DNA of 64,000 nt from Azospirillum brasilense. Its GTDB lineage: Bacteria; Pseudomonadota; Alphaproteobacteria; Azospirillales; Azospirillaceae. Below are positions 45,484 through 54,636 of the stretch, piece after piece. The notes below the pieces were generated by a model that was not told the origin of the DNA, ran no database searches, and saw nothing but the letters and a program-made list of their open reading frames with translations. Every line of letters starts with the position of its first letter. Positions within the stretch are counted from its first letter, which is position 1. Both the position numbers and the translations under genes were made by a program. Location: assembly GCF_007827815.1 (NCBI RefSeq), contig NZ_VITH01000002.1, forward strand, positions 124,001 to 188,000, read 5' to 3'.

Positions 45484-45813
45484 TTAGAGGAGGCGGCCGA
45501 AACGGCGGGGCTTGCGCGGCTGGGACGGCTCCTCGGCGGGGCCGGAGGAGTCGCTCGCGGAGTCCCCATCCGGAAGCCGATTCGGCAGGTCGGCGGGCGC
45601 GCCGTCCTGGCGCAGGGCGGCCTCCAGCTTGCGCCGGAAGGCCCCGCCGTCGTCCTTGGAGTCGAGGAAATGCCCGACGGCTTCCTTTGCCGAGTCGCGG
45701 TCGTAGGGGACCTTGCCGAAGACCGACAGCTTGGCGCGTTCCAGCAGCTTCGGGTCCATCCGTTCGCGGATGGCCTTCATCTGGCGGAGCAGGTCCTTGC
45801 GCACGTCGGACAT
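45484..45813 (-). CDS. 109-residue conserved-looking soluble protein
   Basis: A helical, charged N-terminal part (VRKDLLRQMKAIRERMDPKLLERAKLSVFG, DSAKEAVGHFLDSKDDGGAFRRKLEAALRQ) followed by a disordered Ser/Asp/Pro-rich tail ending in basic residues (PRKPRRFGRLL). No known family. It sits between argB (24 bases upstream) and corA (16 bases downstream) on the same strand, so it looks like part of one operon. Confidence 0.65.
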   Translation of the reverse strand: MSDVRKDLLRQMKAIRERMDPKLLERAKLSVFGKVPYDRDSAKEAVGHFLDSKDDGGAFRRKLEAALRQDGAPADLPNRLPDGDSASDSSGPAEEPSQPRKPRRFGRLL

Positions 45814-45837
45814 GGCGGGTCCCCTTCGCTTACCCGG

Positions 45838-46737
45838 TCACTCGCGGCCGATCATCGTGCCGGCCCCGCCCTCGGTGAAGATCTCCAGCAGCAAGGCGTG
45901 CGGCACCCGGCCGTCCAGGATGACGGCGGCGTCCACCCCCTGCTCGACGGCGTCGATGCAGGTCTCGATCTTCGGGATCATGCCGCCGGTGGCGGTGCCG
46001 TCGGCGATGGCGGCGCGCGCCTGGTCCAGCGACATGCGCGGCACCAGCTCCTTGTTCTTGTCCAGAACGCCGGCGACGTCGGTCAGCAGGAAGAAGCGGG
46101 TGGCGCCCAGCGCCGAGGCGACGGCGCCCGCCGCGGTGTCGGCGTTGATGTTGTAGGTGTCGCCGTTGCGGTCGAAGCCGATCGGGGCGATGACCGGGAT
46201 GATGTCCGACTGGGCCAGCGACGTGAGGATCTGCGGGTTCACCTGATAGGGCTCGCCGACGAAGCCGAGGTCCAGCACCTTCTCGATGTTGCTGTCCGGG
46301 TCGCGCTGGGTGCGGCGCAGCTTGCGCGCGGTGATCAGGCTGCCGTCCTTACCCGACAGGCCGACGGCGCGGCCGCCCGCGTTGTTGATGGCGGCGACGA
46401 TCTGCTTGTTGATGGAGCCGGCCAGCACCATCTCGACCACCTCGACCGTCTCCTTGTCGGTGACGCGCAGGCCGTCGATGAAGCTGGACTTGATGGCCAG
46501 CCGCTGCAGCATCTGGCCGATCTGCGGGCCGCCGCCGTGCACGACCACGGGGTTGATGCCGACCTGCTTCAGCAGGACGATGTCGCGGGCGAACTTCTCC
46601 GCCAGGCTGTCGTCACCCATGGCGTGGCCGCCGTACTTGATGACGAAGGTGCGCCCGGCGTAGCGGCGCATGTAGGGCAGGGCTTCGGACAGGGTGCGGG
46701 CCTTGGCGAGCCACTCGTCGCGGGTCGTGTTCTGCAC
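45838..46737 (-). CDS. argB: acetylglutamate kinase
   Basis: A 299-residue enzyme phosphorylating N-acetylglutamate, the second step of arginine synthesis. It has [28 protein letters not shown], the NAG-binding [19 protein letters not shown], and [29 protein letters not shown] with Gly-rich ATP binding. The start is set at GTG 46737 ([10 protein letters not shown]), since the frame upstream is not family-like; a TTG further upstream is possible. It leads a likely operon with the small gene and corA. Confidence 0.94.
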   Translation of the reverse strand: MQNTTRDEWLAKARTLSEALPYMRRYAGRTFVIKYGGHAMGDDSLAEKFARDIVLLKQVGINPVVVHGGGPQIGQMLQRLAIKSSFIDGLRVTDKETVEVVEMVLAGSINKQIVAAINNAGGRAVGLSGKDGSLITARKLRRTQRDPDSNIEKVLDLGFVGEPYQVNPQILTSLAQSDIIPVIAPIGFDRNGDTYNINADTAAGAVASALGATRFFLLTDVAGVLDKNKELVPRMSLDQARAAIADGTATGGMIPKIETCIDAVEQGVDAAVILDGRVPHALLLEIFTEGGAGTMIGRE

Positions 46738-46904
46738 GGGATGGAGCCGTTCGTCGGGGTGGGCCAATCGGGTGAGATTCCGCCGACTCTTTAACGGAAA
46801 GCGCGGGGGGTGCCTAGGGGGCTTTTTCAGGGGGCGCCGCGTCCGGGAACCCTTGACCACGCCGGCGGTTCGCCAAAGCAGGACGAGCCAGCAAGGACCC
46901 CGCC

Positions 46905-47153
46905 ATGAACGACCGCATCATGCCGACCCCGCGCAACCCCTTCACCGAGGCCCACAAGGCCGAGATGGAGGAGACCGCCCGGCGGGCCGAGGAGATCTAC
47001 GGGTCGCCCGACGCCCAGGAGGTGACGGAGGCCAACAAGGCGCTGAAGGAGCAGGCCCGCGGGGTTGGAAAGGCCGGGTCGGGCAGGCTGGATTCCGAGG
47101 GGCCGGGCGCCGATCCGGTGGTGACCGGGAACGTGCGCAAGCCCACGGTCTGA
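46905..47153 (+). CDS. 82-residue hydrophilic hypothetical protein
   Basis: Starts at ATG 46905 after AAGGACC. It is charged and mostly helical at the start ([39 protein letters not shown]), then Gly-rich and probably disordered. No family recognised. It lies alone on the plus strand between argB and the antiporter, divergent from argB and convergent with the antiporter gene. Confidence 0.6.
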   Translation: MNDRIMPTPRNPFTEAHKAEMEETARRAEEIYGSPDAQEVTEANKALKEQARGVGKAGSGRLDSEGPGADPVVTGNVRKPTV

Positions 47154-47159
47154 AACGGG

Positions 47160-48428
47160 TCAGGCCGTGCCGGCGTGGCCCGCCCGGCGGCCGGCGATCC
47201 GTCCGGCCAGCAGGGTCATCGGCTGGGTCAGCGCGGTGACCACCACCGCCATCAGCACCATGGCCGAGAAGCAGGCCTCCGACAGCACCCCGGCTTCCAG
47301 CAGGATGGTCAGGACGATGACCTCCATCAGTCCCTTGCAGGACATCAGCGTGCCGAGCCGCCAGGAATCGGCGGCGCTCTCGCCCGACAGCCGGGCGGGC
47401 AGGGCGGTGCCCAGGACCTTGCCGGCGATGGTCGCCACCGTCGCCAGCGCGAACACCCACCATTGCGCCGAGGCGGCGAGGTCGAGCGTGACCTTCAGGC
47501 CGGTCAGGGTGAAGAAGAAGGGCAGCAGGATCAGCGTGGCGAAATGCTCCAGCCGGTCCAGGATGGCCGCCGCCAGCCGCCGCGGCATGACCGTGCCGGC
47601 GACGAAGGCGCCCAGGATGTAGTGCAGCCCGATCAGCTCCGTCACCGCGGCGGAGCCCAGCAGGGCGGCGCAGGTGACCACCACCACCATGTCGCCGACG
47701 GCGCCGTCCGGGGCGATGCGGTTCATCAGGCGGGTCAGCAGCGGGCGGGCGAACAGCTCCGTCGCGGCCAGATAGGCGAAGCCCAGGACGGCGATCTGCG
47801 CCACCCCGGCGAAGCCGCCGCTTCCCCCCGCCGCCAGCGCCAGCACGGCGGTGATGAGAAGCCAGAGCAGCGCGTCGTTGACCGCCGCATAGCCCAAGGC
47901 CAGCCGCCCGACCCGCTCCCCGATCAGCCCCATTTCGCGCAGGATGGCGCCCAGCACCGGCAGGGCGGTCACCCCGACGCAGATGCCGAACCCCGCGGCG
48001 AACAGCAGCGGTTCGGCCTTCGGTCCGGCCATCTCGGGGAAGGCGCCGACGATCCACCCGCCGAGCGCACCGCCGAGCAGCGTCGGCACCAGCATGCTCG
48101 ACAGGCTGATCCCGACGAAGGCGCGCCCGCGCCCCTTGAACTCCTCCAGATCGAGATGCAGCCCGGTCAGGAAGGCGAAGAAGACCACGGCGAGCAGGGC
48201 CAGCCCGGAAAGCGGCGCCAGCGACTCCTTGGCGAACAGCGGTTGCCAGAGCTCCGGCGCAGCCTGCCCGAGAACCGACGGGCCGAGCGCGATCCCGAAC
48301 AGGATCTGGATCACCACCATCGGAGCCACATGCTTCAGGCCGGACAGCCGCCACAGCAGGAACGGGCCGGCGATCAGCAGGATGGCCTGGATGAGGAACA
48401 GCAGGGCCGGCGTCAGCTCGACGGGCAT
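47160..48428 (-). CDS. cation:proton antiporter (CPA2 family)
   Basis: A 422-residue membrane protein with about twelve spans, in the CPA2 (KefB/NapA-like) family. It has LALLAVVFFAFLTGLHLDLEEFKG, GFGICVGVTALPVLGAILREMGL, NDALLWLLITAVLALAAGG and TEQIGLHY-like ELIGLHYILGAFVAGTVMP. It would exchange Na+ or K+ for H+. ATG 48428 lies 4 bases after the engB stop, so it is coupled to engB. Confidence 0.88.
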   Translation of the reverse strand: MPVELTPALLFLIQAILLIAGPFLLWRLSGLKHVAPMVVIQILFGIALGPSVLGQAAPELWQPLFAKESLAPLSGLALLAVVFFAFLTGLHLDLEEFKGRGRAFVGISLSSMLVPTLLGGALGGWIVGAFPEMAGPKAEPLLFAAGFGICVGVTALPVLGAILREMGLIGERVGRLALGYAAVNDALLWLLITAVLALAAGGSGGFAGVAQIAVLGFAYLAATELFARPLLTRLMNRIAPDGAVGDMVVVVTCAALLGSAAVTELIGLHYILGAFVAGTVMPRRLAAAILDRLEHFATLILLPFFFTLTGLKVTLDLAASAQWWVFALATVATIAGKVLGTALPARLSGESAADSWRLGTLMSCKGLMEVIVLTILLEAGVLSEACFSAMVLMAVVVTALTQPMTLLAGRIAGRRAGHAGTA

Positions 48429-48432
48429 GGGG

Positions 48433-49095
48433 TCATCCCAGGCTGGCGAGCTGGGCGAGGCTGGCCCGCAGCTCCGCGATGCCCTGGCCCTTCTCGGCGC
48501 TGGTGGCGTGGATCTCCGGGAAGGCGGCGGGGTGTTTCTTGATGGCCGCCACGGTGCGCTTGCTCACCTCGGCCAGCTCCTGCGACCGCACCTTGTCCGA
48601 CTTGGTCAGGACGACGACATAGGGCACCGCCGCCTGATCGAGCATCGTCATGATCTCTTCGTCGTTGGGCTTCAGCCCGTGGCGCGAATCGACCAGAACC
48701 AGCGCCCGGCGCAGCGTGACGCGACCGCGCAGGAAGCGGCGGACCATGTCGTTCCAGATCTCGATCTTCTCCTTCGACTCCTTGGCGTAGCCGTAGCCGG
48801 GCATGTCGACCAGCTTCAGCCGGTTGCCGAGGTTGAAGAAGTTGAGCTGCTGGGTGCGGCCCGGCGTGTTGGAGGTGCGGGCCAGCGTCTTGCGCCCGGT
48901 CAGCGCGTTGACGAGGCTGGACTTGCCGACGTTGGACCGCCCGGCGAAGGCGACCTCCGGCAGGTCGGCCTCCGGCAACTGCTCCGCCGTCTGGGCGCCC
49001 CAGATGAAATCGCATTCCTTGGCGAACAGAAGCCGCCCCGCTTCCAGGGCCTCCTCGTCGAAACCGGAGATCGGGGAGCTGCTGGAAGAGGTCAT
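48433..49095 (-). CDS. engB: ribosome biogenesis GTP-binding protein EngB/YsxC
   Basis: A 220-residue essential GTPase that helps 50S subunit assembly. It has G1 GRSNVGKSSLVN, G3 DMPGYGYAKE, G4 TKSDKV, and the family mark NTPGRTQQLNFF. ATG 49095 is used; the upstream frame is not family-like. It follows yidC in the same direction, as in many Alphaproteobacteria. Confidence 0.95.
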   Translation of the reverse strand: MTSSSSSPISGFDEEALEAGRLLFAKECDFIWGAQTAEQLPEADLPEVAFAGRSNVGKSSLVNALTGRKTLARTSNTPGRTQQLNFFNLGNRLKLVDMPGYGYAKESKEKIEIWNDMVRRFLRGRVTLRRALVLVDSRHGLKPNDEEIMTMLDQAAVPYVVVLTKSDKVRSQELAEVSKRTVAAIKKHPAAFPEIHATSAEKGQGIAELRASLAQLASLG

Positions 49096-49239
49096 GGACG
49101 GCGCTTTCGAAAGACACGGGGTACGGATGATCGTGACCGGCCCAAAACATAACCGCCGGCAAACGCCCGTCAAGGGAGGCGCTTGCCGGCGGTCAATGCC
49201 CTGAAGTCAGGGAGGCCGGGTATCAGGTGGAACGGTCCC

Positions 49240-50979
49240 TCAGGTCACCTTCACACCGTCCTGCCGCATGATGATCCACTGCTGCGCGATGGACAGGGTG
49301 TTGTTCCAGGCCCAGTAGATCACCAGACCAGCCGGGAAGCTGGCGAGCATGAAGGTGAAGATGATCGGCAGGAACTGGAACACCTTCTGCTGCACCGGAT
49401 CGGGCGGTGCCGGGTTCAGCTTCTGCTGGAAGTACATGGTGATGCCCATGATGATCGGCCACAGGCCCAGCATCAGGATGTGCGGCGGCTGCCACGGGAT
49501 CAGACCGAACAGATTGAAGATGGTGGTCGGATCGGGCGCGGACAGGTCGTGGATCCAGCCGAAGAACGGCGCGTGCCGCATTTCGATGGTAACGAACAGC
49601 ACCTTGTACAGCGCGAAGAAGACCGGGATCTGGATCAGGATCGGCAGGCAGCCCGACACCGGCGAGACCTTCTCGCGCTTGTAGAGCGCCATCATCTCCT
49701 GGTTCAGGCGGACCTTGTCGTCGCCGAAGCGTTCGCGCAGCTCCATCATCTTGGGCTGCAGCTTCTTCATCTTGGCCATCGCGTGATACGACTTGTTGGC
49801 CAGCGGGAAGAAGGCCGCCTTGACGATCACGGTGAAGACCAGGATGGCGATGCCGAAGTTGCCGAACAGGCGACCCAGCAGATCCAGACCGTAGAAGAAC
49901 GGCTTGGTCAGGAAGTAGAACCAGCCGAAGTCGATCGCCAGGTCGAAGTTGGCGATGCCCAGCTTGTCCGAATAGTCGTCCAGCAGGCGGACCTGCTTGG
50001 CGCCGGCGAACAGGCGGTCGGTCAGCTCGACGGTGGCGCCGGGGGCGACCTCCACGGCCTTGCCGAGCGTGTCGACCTGATAGCGGTCGGCGGCGCCGGG
50101 GGCGGAGTGGACGAAGCGGGCGGTGATCGGAGCCTTCTGGTCGGGGACCAGCGAGACCAGCCAGTACTTGTCGGTGATGCCGATCCAGCCGCCGGTCGAC
50201 TGGGCGGAGATGGTGCCGGCCTTGCGCAGATCGTCGTACTTGTGCTCGTTCAGCTTGCCGTCGAAGACGCCGAGCGGGCCTTCATGCAGGATGTAGTAGC
50301 CGTCGGTGTGCGGCGTGCCGGCGCGGCTGACGAGGCTGTAGGGCAGCAGGCTGACCGGGGCGGAGCCGGTGTTGCGCACCTTCTGGGTGATCGTGAACAT
50401 GAAGTTCTGATCGACCGCGATGGTGCGCTCGAACACCAGGCCCTTGCCGTTGTCCCAGGTCAGGAGCAGCGGCTGGTCCGGCGTCAGTGCGGTGCCGGCG
50501 GCGGTCCAGCGGGTGTCGGCGCCGGGGACCGGCTGCGACTTGTCCTCCGGAACCCAGCCGAACTCGGCGTAGTAGGCCTCGGGCGTGCCGGCGGGGGCCA
50601 GCAGGACGATTTCCGGGCTCTTGGGATCGGGGGTGACGCGGTAGTCGGCCAGCGTCAGGTCGTCGATGCGGCCCCCAACCAGATTGACCGATCCGTGCAG
50701 CGACGGCGTGTTGATCTTGACGCGCGTTCCGGCGGCCATCTGCTCGGCGAGCAGGCCGGCGCGGTCGCGGACCGTGGCGGGAGCCGCCGTGCCGGGAACC
50801 GAACCGGGAGCGGCGCCCGGAGCGGGCGCGGCGCCGGGGGCGACCGACTGCTCCGTCTGGGCGGCCTGCTGCGCAGCCTGCTGCTGCTTCACCCGGGGTC
50901 CATCGTAGAAATACTGGAATCCCAGGAGGATGGCGATCGACAGAGCGATCGCGAGGATGAGGTTGCGTTGATCGGTCAT
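49240..50979 (-). CDS. yidC: membrane protein insertase YidC
   Basis: A 579-residue inner-membrane insertase. An N-terminal span (NLILAIALSIAILLGFQYF) precedes a large periplasmic domain (~30-345), with a low-complexity Ala/Pro/Gly part near 40-70. The core has four further spans starting at GWFYFLTKPFFYGLDLL; KSYHAMAKMKKLQPKMMELRERFGDD is the cytoplasmic coiled hairpin; and PVFFALYKVLFVTIEMRHAPFFGWIHDLSAPDP is conserved. It works alone or with SecYEG. It lies downstream of yidD and upstream of engB. Confidence 0.96.
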   Translation of the reverse strand: MTDQRNLILAIALSIAILLGFQYFYDGPRVKQQQAAQQAAQTEQSVAPGAAPAPGAAPGSVPGTAAPATVRDRAGLLAEQMAAGTRVKINTPSLHGSVNLVGGRIDDLTLADYRVTPDPKSPEIVLLAPAGTPEAYYAEFGWVPEDKSQPVPGADTRWTAAGTALTPDQPLLLTWDNGKGLVFERTIAVDQNFMFTITQKVRNTGSAPVSLLPYSLVSRAGTPHTDGYYILHEGPLGVFDGKLNEHKYDDLRKAGTISAQSTGGWIGITDKYWLVSLVPDQKAPITARFVHSAPGAADRYQVDTLGKAVEVAPGATVELTDRLFAGAKQVRLLDDYSDKLGIANFDLAIDFGWFYFLTKPFFYGLDLLGRLFGNFGIAILVFTVIVKAAFFPLANKSYHAMAKMKKLQPKMMELRERFGDDKVRLNQEMMALYKREKVSPVSGCLPILIQIPVFFALYKVLFVTIEMRHAPFFGWIHDLSAPDPTTIFNLFGLIPWQPPHILMLGLWPIIMGITMYFQQKLNPAPPDPVQQKVFQFLPIIFTFMLASFPAGLVIYWAWNNTLSIAQQWIIMRQDGVKVT

Positions 50980-51006
50980 GGCATCCCGGTTGCCGTGGGC
51001 CTTCTG

Positions 51007-51327
51007 TTAAGAAGGGGGCCGAACGCCGGTTTTCAGGCCGGCATGCGAATTGCTGCATCGATGCGCCGCGTCGTCCGGCCCGTGCGAACAGCGGGTGGAC
51101 CGCCCCGGCTCGGGCACGGGATCATATCCCCACCCGCCCCAGGGATGGCAGCGCAGAAGCCTCCGGACGGTCAGCCAACTGCCCCGGATCGCTCCGTGCT
51201 TAGATAGCGCATCCAGCGCGTAGTTTGAACAGGTCGGCTGAAATCGGCAGTGCCACCCGATGAAGGGCGACAGGGTCCACTGATAACCGACCACGAGCGC
51301 ACGCAGAAAATAGGCGAGCGGGCTCAC
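51007..51327 (-). CDS. yidD: membrane protein insertion efficiency factor YidD
   Basis: A 106-residue protein with the YidD core [27 protein letters not shown], including the conserved cysteines and an amphipathic N-terminus ([16 protein letters not shown]). The C-terminus is extended by a basic tail. It starts at GTG 51327, overlapping the rnpA stop (GTGA). It helps insertion by YidC in other bacteria. Confidence 0.94.
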   Translation of the reverse strand: MSPLAYFLRALVVGYQWTLSPFIGWHCRFQPTCSNYALDALSKHGAIRGSWLTVRRLLRCHPWGGWGYDPVPEPGRSTRCSHGPDDAAHRCSNSHAGLKTGVRPPS

Positions 51328-51806
51328 GCGCCGACCTCCCCGCCGCCGGAACCATTGCCGGTCCCGCCGTTGGAAGCGACGGCGTTTGGCCCGCCATTCA
51401 CCTCGTTTCTGGACGCGTCGCCTTTAGAGACGTCGCGCCACAGGCCGAGGCGTTTCAGCGCCGCGATCAGATCGCCCACAAGCTCCGTCCACGGCCTTTC
51501 GGCCGTCGCGGCGCGGGCCACCAGCACGAAATCGTGACCGGGGGCTGCGTGGGCGGTCAGAATTTGGCGGGCCGCTTCGCGAAGGCGGCGGCGTGCGCGA
51601 TTGCGCACGACCGCGTTCCCCACTTTGCGGCTCGCCGTCAGGCCAAGACGAATCGGCGGCTCGCCAGGGGCGGGCCGCTGCCGTTCGTCGTGTCGGCGCA
51701 CCTGCAGGATAAGGCCGGGAGCCACATGCTTGCGCCGTGTACCGGCCACGGCCAGAAACTCCGGCCGCCGCTTCAGGCGCCCGACCCTGGGGTCCGGCGC
51801 CGCCAT
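51324..51806 (-). CDS. rnpA: ribonuclease P protein component
   Basis: A 160-residue basic protein that helps the RNase P RNA cut tRNA leaders. The family mark is [28 protein letters not shown]; the N-terminus [19 protein letters not shown] is typical. The C-terminal ~35 residues are a low-complexity Asn/Gly/Ser tail, longer than usual. It is 5 bases after rpmH and overlaps yidD. Confidence 0.94.
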   Translation of the reverse strand: MAAPDPRVGRLKRRPEFLAVAGTRRKHVAPGLILQVRRHDERQRPAPGEPPIRLGLTASRKVGNAVVRNRARRRLREAARQILTAHAAPGHDFVLVARAATAERPWTELVGDLIAALKRLGLWRDVSKGDASRNEVNGGPNAVASNGGTGNGSGGGEVGA

Positions 51807-51811
51807 GCGTA

Positions 51812-51946
51812 TCAGGCGCTCAGGACACTGCGGCCCTTGGCGCGACGGCGGGCAATCACCTTGCGGCCACCGACGGTCGCCATGCGGGCGCGGAAGCCAT
51901 GCCGGCGCTTGCGCACGATTTTGCTGGGCTGGAACGTGCGTTTCAC
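51812..51946 (-). CDS. rpmH: 50S ribosomal protein L34
   Basis: A 44-residue, very basic protein: [17 protein letters not shown], then [19 protein letters not shown]. This is near-identical to the family pattern. It starts at GTG 51946 with AGGAG upstream. It leads the rpmH-rnpA-yidD-yidC-engB operon. Confidence 0.97.
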   Translation of the reverse strand: MKRTFQPSKIVRKRRHGFRARMATVGGRKVIARRRAKGRSVLSA

Positions 51947-51988
51947 GGCACCATACTCCTCGATCTCAGGGCAAAAAATGAGCCCCGC

Positions 51989-52017
51989 TGTATAGAGGTA
52001 CCGACCCCCGGAGTCAA
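51989..52017 (-). promoter_or_regulatory. sigma70-type promoter for rpmH
   Basis: On the minus strand, TTGACT (52012-52017) and TATACA (51989-51994) are separated by exactly 17 bases, about 43 bases upstream of the rpmH start. This is the best promoter match in the window. Confidence 0.85.
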
Positions 52018-52176
52018 TCACGCGCTGCCACCCAAGCGTGGGAAATATTCTCCGTTCGGATGGGCAAAGGCAAGAAGGGTGGCGCAAAGGAGGGTGAAAA
52101 GGGGTAGGGCCCTGCCTCCCTTGCCGTGCGGCGTGTTTACCCCCTGACATTCGCGAAAGGTCCGGGGGAAGTCGGC

Positions 52177-53679
52177 ATGCTGCACCGGCGGCAATTCATC
52201 GTGTCCAAAAACACCCACGCGCTCCGTCCGGATTGGGTGAGCCGTGACATCGGCGGGCTGGTCCTGTCCCATTGTCCCGACCTGCCGGTCCGGCGCGTGC
52301 TGGGCGCCGACAAGACGGTCTGGCATCTGCTGGGGCTGCCCGTGCAGACCGACCCGGCGCGCCCCGACCCGGTCGAGGCGCTGGCCGCGTCGCGCGCCGG
52401 GGACATCGCGGAGCTGTGCCGCTCCTGGACGGGGCGCTGGTTGCTGCTCAACAACCGCGCGGTCCATCTCGACACCGGCGGGACGCTCGGCTGCTTCTAC
52501 GCAATGGTGGACGGCGCCCTGACCCTCACCTCCAGCGCGGGGGTGATGGCCGAACTGCTGGGCGAGGAGGCGAGCTTCCGCCGCCCGCTGGCGCACGAGG
52601 CCGGGCTGGACTGGTACCCGCTGCCCGGCTCCGGGCTGGCCGGGGTGCGCCGGCTGCTGCCGTCCCAGGTGCTCGACCCCGCCCGCCCGATGGACGATCC
52701 GGGCTTCCTGACCTTCCGTCGGCCCTTCCCGGCGGTTCCGCCGGGCTTTTCCGATTCGCTCGCCTACGAGCGGATGGAATCGATCCTGGTCACCGCCATC
52801 CGCAACCTGCACCGGACCCTGGCGGGGCCGGAGGGCGGCAACCGACCGCTGCTGCTCCAACTCACCGCCGGCTACGACACACGGCTGCTGCTGGCCGCCG
52901 CGCAGAAGGCCGAGGTGCCCTTCGCCACCTTCACCTTCGACCACCGCGACCTGACGCCGGGCGACCGCAAGCTGCCGCCGAAGCTGGCCCGGCTGGCCGG
53001 GGTGGAGCATCACCTGATCCCCTGTCCGCCGCTGGACGCAGAGCGGGCGCGCGACTACGCCGCCCACACCGGCGGGCACACCGCGGCGATGGACGGCGAG
53101 TTCTACGCCAACGGCGCCTGGGACGGCGTGCCGGAGGGCGCGGTGGTCCTGCACGGCGGCGTCTTCGAGGTGGCGCGCTGCTTCTACTGGGGGCAGATTC
53201 CGCCGGGGCTCGCCGCCGACGGCGAGGACACCGCCGCCCGGATCTTCGACGCCTTCCGCGGTAAGCTCTACAACCCGCCGTCCCATTGCGAGGCGCTGCG
53301 CGAGTGGCTGTCCTGGGTGGCGCGAACGCCGGACGTGCTGCCGGGCGGTACGATGGACCTGCGCGACCGCTTCTATCTGGAGCAGCGGGTGGCCGGCTGG
53401 CTGTCGGCCATCGACCAGGGGGTGGACCTGACCGGGCGGCAGCTCTTCCAGGTCGGCAACTGCGCCGACTTCCTGGCGATCGCGCTCGCCATGCCGGTGG
53501 ACGTCCGCCGCTCAAGCCAGCATCAGGCTGAGCTGATCCGCCGCATGGCCCCGGACCTGCTGAGCGAACCGATCAACCCGCCGCAGCCCGCCGTGCTGCG
53601 CCAGTTGCGCAAGCTGCCGCGCCGCCTGAACAAGCTGCGCACGGCGATCGGGCACCATCTGGCGCGGACGTCGGCGTAG
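52177..53679 (+). CDS. asparagine-synthase-like protein, first gene of the polysaccharide locus
   Basis: A 500-residue protein. Residues ~1-200 look like the N-terminal half of asparagine synthase-like proteins but begin MLHRR, without the Cys2 glutaminase nucleophile. Residues ~215-300 hold the ATP-pyrophosphatase region [17 protein letters not shown]; here the usual SGGxDS is TAGYDT (230-235). The rest is helical. Such proteins occur in exopolysaccharide and O-antigen loci and probably amidate or otherwise adenylate a sugar acid or another substrate (inference). ATG 52177 follows GGGGGAAG. The other genes of the locus follow on the opposite strand. Confidence 0.75.
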   Translation: MLHRRQFIVSKNTHALRPDWVSRDIGGLVLSHCPDLPVRRVLGADKTVWHLLGLPVQTDPARPDPVEALAASRAGDIAELCRSWTGRWLLLNNRAVHLDTGGTLGCFYAMVDGALTLTSSAGVMAELLGEEASFRRPLAHEAGLDWYPLPGSGLAGVRRLLPSQVLDPARPMDDPGFLTFRRPFPAVPPGFSDSLAYERMESILVTAIRNLHRTLAGPEGGNRPLLLQLTAGYDTRLLLAAAQKAEVPFATFTFDHRDLTPGDRKLPPKLARLAGVEHHLIPCPPLDAERARDYAAHTGGHTAAMDGEFYANGAWDGVPEGAVVLHGGVFEVARCFYWGQIPPGLAADGEDTAARIFDAFRGKLYNPPSHCEALREWLSWVARTPDVLPGGTMDLRDRFYLEQRVAGWLSAIDQGVDLTGRQLFQVGNCADFLAIALAMPVDVRRSSQHQAELIRRMAPDLLSEPINPPQPAVLRQLRKLPRRLNKLRTAIGHHLARTSA

Positions 53680-53688
53680 GTGGCGGCT

Positions 53689-54636
53689 TCAGGGGGAGGT
53701 GCGGTGGATGCCGGCCGGCCCCCTCCCTGACCCTCCCCCGCTGGGCGGGGGAGGGGATGAAAGGACCGTTGCGGACAACGGTGCGGTCGTCCTGGACAGG
53801 TGCAGCCAGCGGCGGTAGGCGTCCTCGCTCACGGGCGCGCGGTGCTTCAGGCCGATGCGCAGGATCTCCGGCAGGGCCAGCAGGACCTTCAGGTCGGTCA
53901 GCCGCGGGCCGTGGCGCAGGTTCTTCCAGCTGTTGCCGATCCAGCTCCGCGCGAAGCGCCAGGGCAGCAGGCCGGCGGGGCAGCGGGCCACCTCGCGGAT
54001 CAGGTCGTTGCGGTGGTTGTAGAAACGCTCCAGCCCCGGCTTGCGGCCCTTCTCGCTCTTGTCGTGATAGACCATGATGCCGGGCAGGGCGACCACCCGG
54101 TGGCCGGCGCCGATCAGCCGCAGGCAGCGGTCCTTCTCCTCCCCCTGGCGGTACAGCTCCGGCATGTAAAGGCCGGTGGCGGCGACCGCGCTGCGGCGCA
54201 GCAGGTGGCCGCAGCCGACGTACCAGGGCGCGTCGAAGGGATCGGCCTGCGGCGGGAAATAGACCAGCCCGTCGCGCGTCTCGATGTTGCAGGCCACCGC
54301 CGCCACGTCCGCGTGCGTCTCCATGTAGGCCACCGCGCGGGCGAGGCCGTCCGGCTCGGCGAACCAGGAATCGTCGTCCACCGACAGCACGTAGTCGCCC
54401 GCCGTGTTCACGAAGCCGAAGTTGCGGGCGTAGATCAGCCCAGCGTTGTGCGGCAGCCGGACGTAGCGGACGGTGGGGAAATCCCCCCGCACCATGGCGT
54501 CGGTGCCGTCCGTGGACCCGTCGTCCACCACCAGGATCTCCGCGACGGGGTGGGTCTGGGCGAGCAGGCGGGACAGCGCGGTGCGCAGCTCCGGCGCGCG
54601 GTTGAACGTGGCGATGACGGCGCTGACGCTGGGCAT
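53689..54636 (-). CDS. GT2 glycosyltransferase (C-terminus formed by a palindromic repeat)
   Basis: A 315-residue GT-A enzyme. It starts PSVSAVIATFNRAPELRTALSRLL, has VVDDGSTDGTDAM, and the DxD-type metal site VLSVDDDSWFAEPDG. Then come CGHLLRRSAVAATGLYMPELYRQGEEKDRCLRL and a helical end. It would transfer a sugar to a lipid-linked or surface glycan. It starts at ATG 54636 with a one-base overlap with the upstream stop (TGATG). The last ~23 residues (Pro/Gly/Ser-rich) are encoded by the palindromic repeat at 53717-53757. Confidence 0.85.
   Translation of the reverse strand: MPSVSAVIATFNRAPELRTALSRLLAQTHPVAEILVVDDGSTDGTDAMVRGDFPTVRYVRLPHNAGLIYARNFGFVNTAGDYVLSVDDDSWFAEPDGLARAVAYMETHADVAAVACNIETRDGLVYFPPQADPFDAPWYVGCGHLLRRSAVAATGLYMPELYRQGEEKDRCLRLIGAGHRVVALPGIMVYHDKSEKGRKPGLERFYNHRNDLIREVARCPAGLLPWRFARSWIGNSWKNLRHGPRLTDLKVLLALPEILRIGLKHRAPVSEDAYRRWLHLSRTTAPLSATVLSSPPPPSGGGSGRGPAGIHRTSP
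53717..53757. repeat. GC-rich palindromic repeat, copy 4, inside a gene end
   Basis: CCCTCCCCCGC and GCGGGGGAGGGG arms around TGG, preceded by GGCCCCCTCCCTGA. It is the same family as copies 1-3 but lies inside the coding end of the GT2 gene. Confidence 0.75.

Noticed and set aside
51947-52176. Possible replication origin near rpmH
   Set aside because: rpmH is near oriC in some bacteria, but I see no DnaA boxes (TTATCCACA-like) here, and a normal sigma70 promoter explains the gap.
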